Assembly (NCBI GenBank): GCA_951799445.1
Contig: OX637292.1
Span: 22,757,296-22,821,295 of the forward strand
From: Pseudisothecium myosuroides
Lineage: Eukaryota > Streptophyta > Bryopsida > Hypnales > Lembophyllaceae
Direction of reading: 5' to 3'
DNA length: 64,000 nt
The position numbers and the translations under genes are program-made. The notes below the pieces were generated by a model, which worked only from the letters and a program-made list of their open reading frames with translations, did no database searches and was not told the DNA's origin. This document shows, in pieces, positions 49,594-61,954 of the stretch; within the stretch, counting starts at the first letter, position 1, and every line of letters begins with the position of its first letter.

Positions 49594-51486
49594 AGGATTT
49601 CAAATATTAAGCTTCTTGCTTCTTGAAGACTTCTTGCCAAACCCTGAATTCAATCAAGCATTCATGTTTCCCATGATGCAGCACTCATGAGCCTGGGAAT
49701 TATATGTCAGTCAATTTGACAATTGAATTTTTATATCATCAATCAAATATTAAACTATTTCATAGACAATGAAAGTGGTAACTCAATTGTACTCCAAAGC
49801 GTCTGGCTAACTTACAGTATTTCCCTTGCATGATGATGGAGTATGAAACTAAAAAATCTAAGTTTCAAACTTGCAACTGTTTGATGTGCAGAAGTTCACT
49901 CATGAAAAAACTTCAAGTTTGGAGAGCAATCAATGATCTACCGTCTGTATTTTTGCAGAGTCTCAATGTAACTTTCATTCGATATAACTTAAATTGGCGA
50001 CCCAAAAAAATCCAAATTAACAATTGGGGATTTCAGTCCACATCAGTACTGCAAATTAGCCAGCAAATGACATGAAGGATGGCAACGGTGATGTGGTTGC
50101 CACAGCAGGGATGGGACACTGGCGCCACCCTCCTTGCTACCCGTGAGCCGTAGCAGCCTTTTTCTCATGATCCGAGAAATCCTTCCTTCGTGAGAACTTT
50201 GACACTCTAACCACAGTGAGAGATAAAATCCATGAATTGGGGTCAGTGCATGAAAGTACTTGCACTTCGCACTTACAGGACAGAAGTCTGTCTTTCCAAT
50301 AGACCTCGCCAGCATCAGTCCAATTGCTCATCGAATTTGACAAGTTGTGCATGAAAGCTCATGTGGTATTTGAGGAAATGTAACCCATATATTAAGGTGA
50401 ATCACCTAATACACTAGGTGATGAAGCTTGCATTGTAGGTGATGCATTTTAGGTGGCATCTTTAGTGATCTAGTTGTTTTTATGTTAACAATGACATCAC
50501 ATGTAACATTAAGATTATCATTCAAGATTATTGCCACCCTTTTCAATTCCATTCTCATGTACTCATGGGATACATTTCAGAAAGGAAATGTACACCATGC
50601 ATACATAAGGGCAGAGTTGAGAAGGGGGGTGCCCTCTAATTTGCCTTTTCTTTGTAGATGGAGTGGTTTTTTCCCAAGGGTACCAGTTGCATCTTCTCCT
50701 TATTAAAATCTCCTAGCTCATTTCTTCTAGTATCAAAATCTCATTGGCCAGTTTTTTTCAACTCAAATTTGCAAAGGCTACCATCTTCCTCTATCAAAGA
50801 TATGCCGGTTTTGAAACTCAACTCCAAATATTATTACATTAGGTAGGTATGGAAGACAGAGGAAGGAAGGTCTATGATGGCTAGTCCTAAAGCGATACTT
50901 ATCCAACCCTGTTGTAGCACTCCAAGTCCTTCAATGGTTGACTTTAAAGTGATACCCGCCTTTGTTAAAGAATATATTTGCCTCCATCAACCTAGGTATC
51001 AACCCTAGATTCAAAATGGCCAGCAGCTAAAATTTGACAATTTTATGAAAGCAATGTCTGCATATCCACCTTTCATTTTTGCACGAATTGATTGTGTCAT
51101 GAGCTTTGGTGGCTGAACTAATTTATGATGAAATGTGCACTAGTATGCAAGTAGAGATTGCTTAGAGATAGATATCTCAGGATGGTGGATTTGAGCATTA
51201 AAGTTAGAGAGCTCGTAGATGAAGAAAGTGTGTTGCAACTTGGAGTTAGACAACTTCAAATGGAGTATCAAGATTTGGATGAGCTATAAGCTCATACTTA
51301 GAATATTTCTAAATATGATTAGGAATTTTACTTTAATGGATGGTTCTAGTTAGAACCAAGAACAGAAATCTAAAAATGAAAAATAAATCCTAGTCTATCT
51401 TAAGGAATAGTAATCTTCTATTACCAAAGCTTCCTAGCAGAATAGGTAGCTTTTTGCCTAATAATTAATAAAAGTAAAGAAAATAT
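49594..51486. other. Gene-free region
   Basis: AT-rich to moderate DNA without a recognised gene. Short frames at 49830-50352 overlap on both strands and match nothing I know. A small run built on 'ctaggtgatgaagc' and 'gtaggtgatgcatt' lies at 50395-50455. Confidence 0.35.
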
Positions 51487-51711
51487 CACTACAAGAGAAA
51501 GGGGTGTTTTAAGTGAATTTTTAAGTATAGTCCTAGACATAAGATTTTAAGTAATGACCTTTAAGGAGAGTTTCAGCAAAATTTTACTTAAAACGCATGT
51601 GTTTTAAGTAAAATTTTGTTGAAAATCTCCTTAAAGGTCATTACTTAAAATCTTATGTCTAGGACTATACTTAAAAACTCACTTAAAACACCCCTTTCTC
51701 TTGTAGTGTAT
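51484..51711. mobile_element. 222-bp CACTA-type foldback MITE
   Basis: The element at 51487-51708 begins CACTACAAGAGAAAGGGGTG and ends with the exact inverse. The whole left half (about 108 bp) pairs with the right half with only about four mismatches around a short centre near 51596-51603. It is flanked by TAT at 51484-51486 and 51709-51711, the 3-bp duplication of CACTA elements. CACTACAAGA is a classic plant CACTA terminus. The near-perfect arms suggest recent origin, and a transcript through it would form a long hairpin. Confidence 0.93.
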
Positions 51712-52167
51712 CTAGGCAATCTAAAAAATAATATATTTAAATTGGACAATTTTAAAATACAATTAACCTTTAAAGTCCCATTGGTCCTACATGGGCCAAA
51801 ATGCGATTGCGGGTAGGTTCATACAGGGTCAATATTCATTGTCATTTTTTGAACTTTTTGTGAAGCTAAAAAAACACATGAATTTCATGGAAATATAATT
51901 TTTTATTTCAATTGGTGGCGGGGAGCAAAAGTTATGGCACAATAAGCCAAAAACAGAGGTTGGTGGATAGCACAAAAAAATCACAAAAGGTCAAAATAAA
52001 TATTTAATTTTTTTACTAAAAAAATTATATTTTTTCTACATGTGGAGCTTTGATTCATTCTATTTGAACTAGTGACAAGAAAGTAATGGACAATCTAAGC
52101 ATCTTCATCAAAAAATAGTTTATAGGATTCATTTTTTTAAGCAATTTTTTGACAAATTTTCAAAAAA

Positions 52168-52920
52168 AATTGTTTGACAAGGTTAAATACGCTTGCTAGA
52201 ACAATTTCACCACTGGAATTATTGTGTTTCAATTTCATCTTAGAGCTAATAATAATTTAGTTTTTTATTCAATCTTAGACCTACTTCTACTTAACAATTT
52301 TTTAAAGAATGAAAATCAATTGTTCTCTTTTTGAATTTTTTTCTTAGACTTTCAACCAACGGTGCTAGTATGTGAGCCCAAGAATGTGAGCTTGTGAGCA
52401 TTGAGCTTACAATATAGGTACCTATAATATAGATACCACACACTATAGAAGGTATATGTATCATAAACACCTATAATATGGGTATTTGTAATACATATAC
52501 CCTATAATCATAGACGGTTTCTTTAGTATATACACCTATAACATAGGTGTGTAGTATTCTAGGCTCATGGGCTCACACTTCTATGCTCACATAATAGCAA
52601 CCCTCGACTTTCAACTCAATTCTTCAATATAAGATTTTTTTAATTCAAAGTATGTAGTGCAAAAAAATTCCACAAATGGCGGTCAAAGTCAACTAAAATT
52701 GTAAGACAACGTTCAAAAAAACTTTTTTTCCAATTTTGAATGCTTATATCTTAACTTCCAATATGTACAATCAAAATTTATGAAATATTTACTATATGAT
52801 TTAAGACAATTCAAGTACAAGATTCTATAGTTAGATTTTCTTTAAATTTACTGTTTTCTTGGATGAATGCAATAGAAATAGCAATTTTGAGTGTTTTTGA
52901 CAGAAAAATGGCACAAGGAG
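52168..52920. repeat. Dispersed repeat, copy 2, interrupted
   Basis: Matches positions 1-540 in the same orientation, diverged but collinear, with 249 bp inserted at 52357-52605. The landmark 'gtagtgcaaaaaaattccac' occurs at about 52657. The right boundary is approximate. Confidence 0.75.
52347..52615. mobile_element. Small element with GTGAGC-rich inverted ends (Mutator-like MITE)
   Basis: The insertion at 52357-52605 is flanked by the perfect 10-bp repeat GACTTTCAAC (52347-52356, 52606-52615). The related repeat at 1-540 has this site once and no insert. The left end is CAACGGTGCTAGTATGTGAG plus C; the right end, inverted, is GAGGGTTGCTATTATGTGAG plus C, both 21 bases long. The interior holds repeated 'cctataatataggt' words. 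A duplication of 9 to 10 bp and these ends fit the Mutator superfamily. Its ends match those of the large unit at 53105-60775. Confidence 0.82.
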
Positions 52921-54894
52921 CATTTTCAGTGTCCCATGTAGGCATCGTAATAGAAGTCTCCTATAACAACTACCTTTTTTTACCTCTTTCTATAGAATAC
53001 ATGAAATGTGGCCCTCACAAGGAAAGGTGGGACACAGAATTTTATCAAAGAGGGAATTTTGTGCATTTTTCAATGTTATTTGAAGATGTCCCTACCTCCA
53101 AATCCAACGACGCTAGCATGTGAGCGTGTGAGCGTGAGCCTAAGAGCGGTGAGCGGGGATTGTGTGAGCCTAGAGCCTAGAAATTCAGAACATGATGTAA
53201 TTTCTAAATTTTTTGGTTAAAAAGTTAAAAGATTGATGTTTTTTAATAAAATTTGTTATATTTAGAAAAATACAACCTATTATCATGGGACCCATGACCG
53301 TGGATTTTAGATCTAGAATCATGGAAAGTTGGGGCTTTTGCATGTTTTGGAATTTATATCATGTTTTGAGAGGCCGTCCCAAAGTGGTTTGATCAAGTGA
53401 GAGTACAAATAATTTAGAAGCAAATTTAAGGATGAGAAGAAGACAAATTCAATTAAAATATCATAGGATGTAGAACATTGTGTACATAATAAAATGTTCT
53501 TTCATTGCAGCAAGGAATATATATTGGAATATGAATATAATTTTTTGCTACTTGAATTTGGAGATTTAGAAAATAGAATATCATTGCTACATATCTAGTT
53601 CATATAATGCTAATATTTGTCTACTAACTTGTACGTCTTGATGATTTTGGCAATAATGATCGTTTGCTTAACTTCATCCAAGCTAAGGCTAGGAACGTGG
53701 ATGAACGTATCTATCTTATAATCTAATTTGTAGAAGTAACAAAAGGTATTTGCAATTTAAGTACATGCCACGCTTCCAATGGGACTTCCATTCATGCTTC
53801 CATAATGGGAACATATACAAAATGGAAAATTGAAAAGTGTGATGTTATAAACCTTTTGGTTAGGTTCAGTCCTGGACGAAAGTATAAGAAATAGCACTAA
53901 GTCCACGGCAAGAAAGGAAGTTCACCCTAATCATACTTGCAATAACATTCCTTACACTTTCCCACATATTGCGGTGATTTTAATTACTACTTTGACAAAT
54001 TTGTTTGCCATTCCGAATGGAAGAGATTCTTTCAACATGTGCTGGTCAAAGATAAATCTACAGCTTATGCTCAAATATCCTAGGCGAGGTGAAAAGACGT
54101 TGAGGTGACATTGGTTTGGTAGATTTTAGGCGAAACTAGCTTATTCAAGCTCAATGATTTTGGTACAAGTAAAATTGGTATCAGTAAGAACAAGCTAGAC
54201 CTCGAGGATCTCTGCTCGGGTAAGAATATGGCATATCATGCAATTTGGTCTGTACAAAACCAAAAATTCTTGATTTGAACTGCCGTACCTTTATACTCAC
54301 TCTTCTGTCCTCTGTATATAGGGGACATTGTTTCCTTGACTTGTGTGAAATTTTCGCTATGTGATCTAATGTATTGCAATCCATTTCCACCACAAATTAG
54401 AAGTAGGCCATAATTGCTTTAAACTACTCAATTGTACAGTCCCAAGTTGCATTCTAGCAATGGACGATCTAATTTGAATCCGAGGATGAGAGAAGTTAAC
54501 CTTGTTGGAATGATGAATATCACCTTCAAAATTGATCAGAAGATCCAATTTCCTTTGCTAGATCCAAAAACCTCTTTTCCCTCCAAGTGTGGAATTTGAA
54601 TGCATAAGTATTTTGCTTCAAGCATCTTGTTGAATGTGTTTGCAATTTTCTTTCCCTTTCCAAATGCCATAGCTCTCTTTAATTTTAAATCCTTTTTAGA
54701 TGGGCTTTGTCCCTCGCTTTTTTCAAAAGGGCCCCCATAGAGTAAGCCCTATAATTGGTCATCTACATGAAGGCTCAAATCTAGTCATTATATATGGCAA
54801 TTAACATGTTAGACCCACATTTTCCAGAAGCATTACAAGAAGTTTCAGCTCTGAAAGAGGCTGTTAACAGATCATTTTCGGCACCCCTGTGGTG

Positions 54895-55090
54895 CAATTA
54901 TAGAACATTAAAAAAAAAATTAAATTAAATTAAATTTTTTTAATAAAAAAATATTAAAAAATAAAAAAAATATTAAAAAAATAAAAAAGTCTGACGTGGC
55001 ACAAGTAGTGCCACATCAGCACCCGAAATCAAATAATTTTTTATTTGATTTTTTTTTGTAATTGCACTCGGGGGGGTCAAAACTCGCGGC
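54895..55090. other. A/T tract with TGACGTGGCAC hairpin
   Basis: Long A- and T-rich runs flank TGACGTGGCAC and its near inverse GTGCCACATCA (about 54992-55020), which would form an 11-bp stem with a 5-base loop. A similar arrangement (CTGACGTGGC with GCCATGTCAG) occurs at 63687-63717. It may mark a small repeat family; ACGTGGC also resembles G-box-type cores. No function is claimed. Confidence 0.4.
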
Positions 55091-56879
55091 CCCTTCGAGG
55101 GCTGAAATTTCTTGTAATGCTTGTATTTGTTTGTAGTGCATTGTTTCTTCAAGGTTGCACATTGGGACATTTGTTAGTTCTTCTTTTTTCAATTTCTGCA
55201 AAGATGATGAATGAAGTTATTATTCAAATGGATTCCAATTTAGAATTTAGGGTAAAAAATAGAAAAAATGAGGTTAAAGGTAATACCGTTTCCATAAATC
55301 CACCCCACTGACGGTATCGATAGTACCAAAGTGTGATCCAATCCTTCAGTTCACAAATTTCTAGTTCTAATGCAACTCTAGAGAAGTACACCAAGCTTTG
55401 ATTTCTAGAAACATCTTGTCTACTTCAGACATTGATGTTGCATCCTTGTACTGTTTGTAGATTTGGATATGCTAGTTCTATAATTATCTGGTGATTAGCT
55501 TCTTTGTATGCTTGTACATGTTTATTGCCCAGTAGAACAACCAAGTCCTTTTACGGTCTACCATTGGAACAAATGGAACCCATGACCCATATACAATGCA
55601 AACTGCATTGAATATGGCTTGAGCACTATCATACATGAATCCTTGGAAGGTTGGATCCAACACCTCATTTTCTACCATGACCTATTTGGACAACGCCAAA
55701 ACTGAGCAGGCCTTTGGTGCCTTCAGTCAGTGTATCACAAACAACAATGGTCATGATTTTGCAATAAATAAAGTTATAGATGTGACAAGCAATAGTTGTC
55801 TATGATTTCACCCTCTTCACGTGATCAAACATGATAAATTAGTTTCCAAAGTTGCCACTTGATTGCATCTATTTTACGAGATCAACTCCACTTCCAAGTC
55901 CATCCACAATCATCTTGAACAAATGTTGTACTTAGATAGTAAGCTTGGCTTAAATTAGCTAAAAAAAAAGTGCCAATTTTTTTTGCTAAATCTAGGACCA
56001 AATAAACAAATTTACACATAAATGTGAAGATGGATTGCCAAAAATCCAAAGAATCCAATAACAATTCATTAAACCATATATTAACTATCATTTGACCATC
56101 TATCATCAATTTTTTTTACGGTTGAATGAAGGAATTACTTCATTGACATTTAATGAGATTGAATTCTTGAAAGGTTGTTTTTATAATGAAATTCACTGTC
56201 CGTCACGAATCCTCAAAGAAAATAAGACAATTCAAAAATGAGAGCTTGACCACTCATTGTCAAAACGCAGGAATTGTGTTCAATGTAGAAGTTCAAACCT
56301 CATTTTGGCATAGTAGAATAATTTTTTTCAAAATCCTTTGAACACAAAAAAGTTGGTAAATCAAGATCACTTCCATCTCCAAAAATCTATTTGTAAATTT
56401 GAGCCTCCAAAAGAAAGTTATGGACAAAATTCAAAGAGGATGTTTGAAAATGTTAAAAAAAAATGTCCCTTCCAACCCCTTCCAATTTTGTTCATAACTT
56501 TTGATTTAAGACTTGAAATCTCAAACGGATTTTTAGAAATAAAATTTAACTTTATTTACTAACTTTTTTCAGTTGAAAATTTTCTTAAAAAAATTATTCT
56601 ACTATGCCAAAATGAGGTCCAAAGTCATACATTGAATACAACTCCTGCTTTTGACTTAACTAGGTATGAGTAGTTGAGCTCATTGTAATCCTAATTTACA
56701 TATCCCACATGGGTTGTCTTACCTCCTACTACCACACTTGTATAAAGAGCTTGTCTTCTCTTGTAGATGCACTCACAATTAGTGGCTTCCAAATCAACAT
56801 GAGTTTGATTAGATTTTGCCAAATTGCTTGCAACATATGCTAAAATTTGGTTAAATGATGAAATTTATTTTGCCTTCTT

Positions 56880-58590
56880 AAACCCTAGCCATTAACGGCT
56901 ACGGTTTGGGGAGATGAAATTTGTTGCATTATTCAATACAATTTGGTCAAATGTTGAAAAAAAATTTGCCTTCTTAAACCCCAACCGTTAACGGCTACGG
57001 TTTTGGGGGTTCAAATGTTGAAACTTTTTTGCCCTCCTAAACCCCAGCCGTTAACGGCTACGGTTTTGGGGGTTCAAATGTTGAAATTTTTTTGCCCTCC
57101 TAAACCCCAGTCGTTAACAGCTACGGTTTTGGGGGTTCAAATGTTGAAATTTTTTTGCCTTCTTAAACCCCAGCCGTTAACGGCTACGATTTTTGGGGTT
57201 CAAATGTTGAAATTTTTTTGCCCTCCTAAACCCCAGCCGTTAACGGCTACGGCTTTTAGGGTTCAAATGTTGAATTTTTTTTGCTTTCTTAAACCCCGGC
57301 CGTTAATGGCTACGGTTTTGGGGGACGAAATTTTGTTGCATTATTCAATACAATTTGGTCAAATGCTAAAAAAAAAAATTGCCTTCTTAAACCCCAGCCG
57401 TTGACAGCTATGGTTTTTGGGATTCAAATGTTGAAATTTTTTTGCCCTCCTAAGCCCCAGTCGTTAACGGCTACGGTTTTTGGGGTTCAAATGTTGAAAA
57501 TTTTTTGCCTTCTTAAACCCCAGCCGTTAACGGCTATGATTTTTGGGGTTCAAATGTTGAAATTTTTTTGCCCTCCTAAACCCCAGCCGTTAACGGCTAC
57601 GGTTATTGGGATTCAAATGTTGAAAAAATTTTGCCTTTTTAAATTCCAGCCGTTAACAGCTACGGTTTTTGGGGTTCAAATGTTGAATTTATTTTGCTTT
57701 CTTAAACCCCAGCCGTTAACGGCTACGATTTTTTGGGATGAAATTTTGTTGCATTATTCAATACAATTTGGTCAAATGTTGAAAAAAAATTGCCTTCTTA
57801 AACCCCAGCCGTTAACGGCTACGATTTTTAGGGTTCAAATGTTGAAATTTTTTTGCCCTCCTAAACCCCAGCCGTTAACGGTTACGGTTTTTGGGGTTCA
57901 AATGTTGAAAAAAATTTGCCTTCTTAAACCCCAATTGTTAACGGCTACGGTTTTTGGAGTTCAAATGTTGAATTTTTTTTGCTTTCTTAATCCCCAGCCG
58001 TTAACGGCTACGATTTTTGGGGATGAAATTTGTTGCATTATTCAATACAATTTAGTCAAATGCTGAAAAAAAATTTGCCTTCTTAAATCCCAGTCGTTAA
58101 CGGCTATGGTTTTGGGGGATGAAATTTGTTGCATTATTCAATACAATTTGGTCAAATGTTGAAATTTTTTTGCCTTCTTAAACCCCAGCCGTTAACGGCT
58201 ACGGTTTTTGGGGTTCAAATTTGCTTGCAACATATGCTACAATTTGGTCAAATGCTAAAAAATTTAAGGCCTTCCTAATGCACAACCGTTAATGGCCATG
58301 GTTCTTGGGGTTCAAATTTGTTTGCAACATGTTCTACAATTGGTCAAATGCTAAAAAAATTGCCTTTTTAATGCACAATTGTTAATGGCCACGATTTTGG
58401 GGGTTCAAATTTACTCGTGACATATGCTACAATTTGGTCAAATGCTAAAAAAAATTTGCCTTTCTAATGCACAATTGTTAACGGCCAAAGTTTTTGGGAT
58501 TCAAATTTACTTGCAACTTATGCTACAATTTGATCAAATGCAAAAAAAATTGGGCTTTCTTAGTGCATAGCTATTAATAGCTATTATATT
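56880..58590. repeat. 63-bp minisatellite with HpaI palindrome
   Basis: About twenty units, basic period 63 bp: TTCAAATGTTGAAATTTTTT, GCCCTCCTAAACCCC, AGCCGTTAACGGCTACGG, TTTTTGGGG. Some units are longer, with an inserted block 'gttgcattattcaatacaat' giving a higher-order pattern. After about 58210 the units decay. Most units carry the perfect 14-bp palindrome AGCCGTTAACGGCT, containing GTTAAC and two inverted AACGG cores. Because 63 is a multiple of three, long repetitive frames open at 57003-57404 and 57401-58066 (about 21 residues per unit, MLKFFCPPKPQPLTAT type); these are probably by-products. Confidence 0.92.
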
Positions 58591-59919
58591 GAATTGTATA
58601 TTGTACAATACATATACATTAACTATAATTTTTTAAATCTTGATTTAAACATTATTTCAAAGATGTTAACACAAAAAGATCCACAAGCACGGAGATTAAT
58701 TGTTATACTTTAGCTTCTTTCTAAAGATCAGTTGGAATTACAATTGCGTAACTTTTTAAAGATGAAGATTGTAAACACTTCTTCTCGTCTCGAGAGGTTA
58801 AGGAATCAAGGGCAAAATCAATTTTAAGGTACCAAGGGCAAAATCAAAAATCAATATTCTTTTATTATGTATGATTTTTTGGACAACTGTCAAGACTTGC
58901 TTCACACTTTGTTACTTGTGGTTATATGGAAGAAAATGGAGTTTTCTATGTGGCCTTGAAAAACAATAAGGGTAAGATAGTAAATGTCACGAATAATATT
59001 ATTAAATTGTGGGAGTGCCTATTAGGTGTGGGCAAATGCTACATTTGAGGAAAAAAATTCAAAAATGATGAAGATCTCAAAGTTTTTTCTAGCAAGATGT
59101 TTCTGGAGTAGAATGGCAATCACCATTTGCAAGCATGGTTGCCTAATATCAACCGCAATCATGCGGACAACTTCATGTGGCATTAGGCTATTGAAAGTAT
59201 TGTTTTGGAGGTCAATGAGGACATTGCAATTATGTTGGCAGCATTATATGAAGTCAATTGGTGATTCCTTATATTTCATTATCATTTTTTTATTTGTTCT
59301 TGTTGTTAATTTGAATTAGTATTATGTTGGTCTACTATATATAATATTTGTCATCATGTGCAATTTTGCTTATTCTTATATATCATTTACTTTGTACAAC
59401 AAGAGTTGGGGGACTTTGCTGTTTTGGCTCACAGAAAATTTATGAGAAGTATCCAATCCAGTAGATTGGACTGCAAGTACATTTGAATACTTGATGAATG
59501 GGTCTCTAAAGTTGTTGAGAAGGTGAAGGTAGCTTTTCATTCAGAACTAAAGAATTAGCTCCCCATTGTAGATTCTAAGCATGCGACACCTTTCTTGAAG
59601 CAAGTGAAGAAAAGTCATATGAAACTATGAAACTCATCACTATGAAATTCATGTTGGAAATTTAGAGATAACTGAAGAAAAGCTTCGGATGTTGGCAACT
59701 TCAGCAATGGACACGTCTATGAAGATGAAGTGGCAAGAAATGTGGAGTGTATGGCAGTTGGCTAGTAAGACAGAAAAGCTTTTTGATGCTACAATGGCTG
59801 ATCTAGGCATGTCTATTAAATATCTTTCAGATGGTATGGACCCTTTATCCATTATTTTTTATTATGTGGAGACAATTTGCATATTGTTGTGGGATATTGC
59901 ATTCTTTTGTAAATCATGA

Positions 59920-60130
59920 GCCTTGAATCGCACTTCACCACTAAACTTTATAAAATTCCACAAAGCGGAGTTTAACTTGGAATTCTATAAAACTACTACC
60001 ATTGGATTTATTATGTATTCCATTTTTTTTAAATCATTTTTATTTTTATTTTTAAAAATTGTGAAAAAAGACAATTAAAAAAAAGGGGCATTGACTAGAA
60101 AAATTGTCGTTTAGATCATTTGGGGTTAAT
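59920..60130. repeat. Dispersed repeat, shared with 9640-9860
   Basis: Same orientation and block order as 9640-9860: 'ctaaacttt', 'aaattccacaaa', 'gtttaactt', 'ggattt', ending near 'ggggttaat'. Diverged. It lies inside the large Mutator-like unit close to its right end. Confidence 0.5.
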
Positions 60131-60784
60131 ACATTTATTTGGTGTATAAGATATGACTACTATGTTTATTTTAAATATTTTAAGTCCAACATATATATTT
60201 TTAAAATTTTAAAGCATAGTTATAAAAATAAAATATAATAGGTGGACCATTTTCATCCTTTAATTTTGCATAAAGGCCATTGATGAAGACTACATTTATC
60301 ACTTAATCATTCAAAAGTATTGTTCATAATCTAGTGCTTATAATGTTTAGAGCCTTTGCTTGTTGCCACTTGCTAGATTATATTTAGCTTCTACAGCCCA
60401 CATTTGTTGCTCCCTCTTTTTTAGACCTCATAAATGTCACCCCTATGATGGTGTTATGATGTATTGCAATTTTACATGTACGTGCTTTATAGTGAGACAT
60501 CCTAAACGACTACATTTATTTTCACCGTGTGCTTACAAACATTATCTATTTTGACTATATCTTAATTTTTGGAAATATAATAGTTCAATTTTTTGTTACA
60601 AATTGCATAGTGGCATATTCATTTGTTGTTCATTCGGACCAAAGATCCTTACATCTAATTCCACGGTCATAGGTCGTTGACAGATTTACAAACCCTAAAT
60701 GGAACAAAAAGTGGAGGCTCATAGGCTCACAGGCTCACAAGCTCACGTTCACAAGCTCACATGCTAAAATCCCCGCTCCAAATC

Positions 60785-61954
60785 AATCCAGTTTTTGAAA
60801 TTCAATATTTTTTAATGTAGATTTATGCCTCTAAAATCTAACTTTAATGTAGATTTTAGTGTGGATAATCAATACAATTTGTAGATTTTGAATTTTCAAA
60901 CTCACTGATTTGTACATTTCAATTTTTTTTATTTAGACTTATTTCTAGATTTTAGAAATTCAAAATATTTGTAATATAGTATGTAGATTTCATTTTTTTG
61001 AAACATTCTACAATTTCATATATTGTAAAATTTCTAAGGTATCTGAAATATACAAACTCTAGGAATGATATATTTCTATGAATAGAATTTATTGCCTTGA
61101 AGATTGACAATACACAAGCCTTATATATCCAACCTCATGGTGCCCTTGACAATCAATATAGGACAATTACATCTTGTAAAATCTACTAAATATTAGGTGG
61201 AAACAAAATTGAAATGTAAGGTGTGTCAATGTCTTGTAAAGTCTACCAATATAGATTGCACATGGGGGATTTGGGGAGAATGTATGAAAATCCCTACAAA
61301 GAAAATCCAATGATCTTCATAGGGAATTCCAAACAGCTCGATTTGCTGTTAAAATGATAAAATTCTTCCAAGAAAATCCAATGATTTCTTTTTGTTCAGG
61401 AATTCTTTGAAGAACAAATCCACGTAGACATTACAACACCGGAGAACATAGGAACTACTAATAACCAACAAAGACAAATTATAGAATCTTCAAACCAGTC
61501 ATAGGGAATTCCAAACAAGTTTGTTGTGTGGCTTTAGATTGTAGGGGTTAAAATAAGTTAGGCATTCATCAAAGTTGTTCTTACAATTTTTGGATGGTTG
61601 CTGCTACTTTCATGTAAGATAGTCGCACTTATATAAACCCTTGTCTTGACCTCTAAACCTTATACCTTCTACCTAATATGCCATGGTTTTGTTAAGTGTT
61701 AGAAATTATTGCATGTAAGAGATTGTACTATAGAACGATCAAAATGGCAAGGCAAATTTTTTGCAATATATGTATTTTGCAATACAGTTATTGACAAAGA
61801 AGAGATGCTAGATTGTGTGGAGCTTGAATTTGCAACATTGAGAAAAAAATTGGAGTTGAAATAAACTATAGTGAAGGAAGATGTAAAATGCCCTATTTAG
61901 AGACCTAAAAAAGAGCTAGAAGCGGTTTTGCTGACACCAAAGCATTAGAAGAAA
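60785..61954. other. Gene-free AT-rich region
   Basis: No gene or clear element. Many words built on 'tagattttgaa' and 'gtagatttt' at 60785-61060 suggest decayed short repeats. Confidence 0.4.

Larger units (their letters stand above)
53096..60784. mobile_element. 7.67-kb probable Mutator-like element
   Basis: The unit at 53105-60775 is flanked by CTCCAAATC at 53096-53104 and 60776-60784, a perfect 9-bp duplication as made by Mutator-like transposases. The left end is CAACGACGCTAGCATGTGAG then C, followed by GTGAGC words to about 53145. The right end, inverted, is CGGGGATTTTAGCATGTGAG then C, again followed by GTGAGC words. Both terminal blocks are 21 bases up to the first GTGAGC, exactly as in the small element at 52357. 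The interior is AT-rich with a minisatellite at 56880-58590 and short frames on both strands (for example minus strand 55678-55484 and plus strand 59026-59919), none of which I recognise. It may be non-autonomous or have a decayed transposase. Confidence 0.7.

Noticed and set aside
57003..58220. CRISPR-like array
   Set aside because: Units abut without unique spacers and the host is a plant nucleus; it is a minisatellite.
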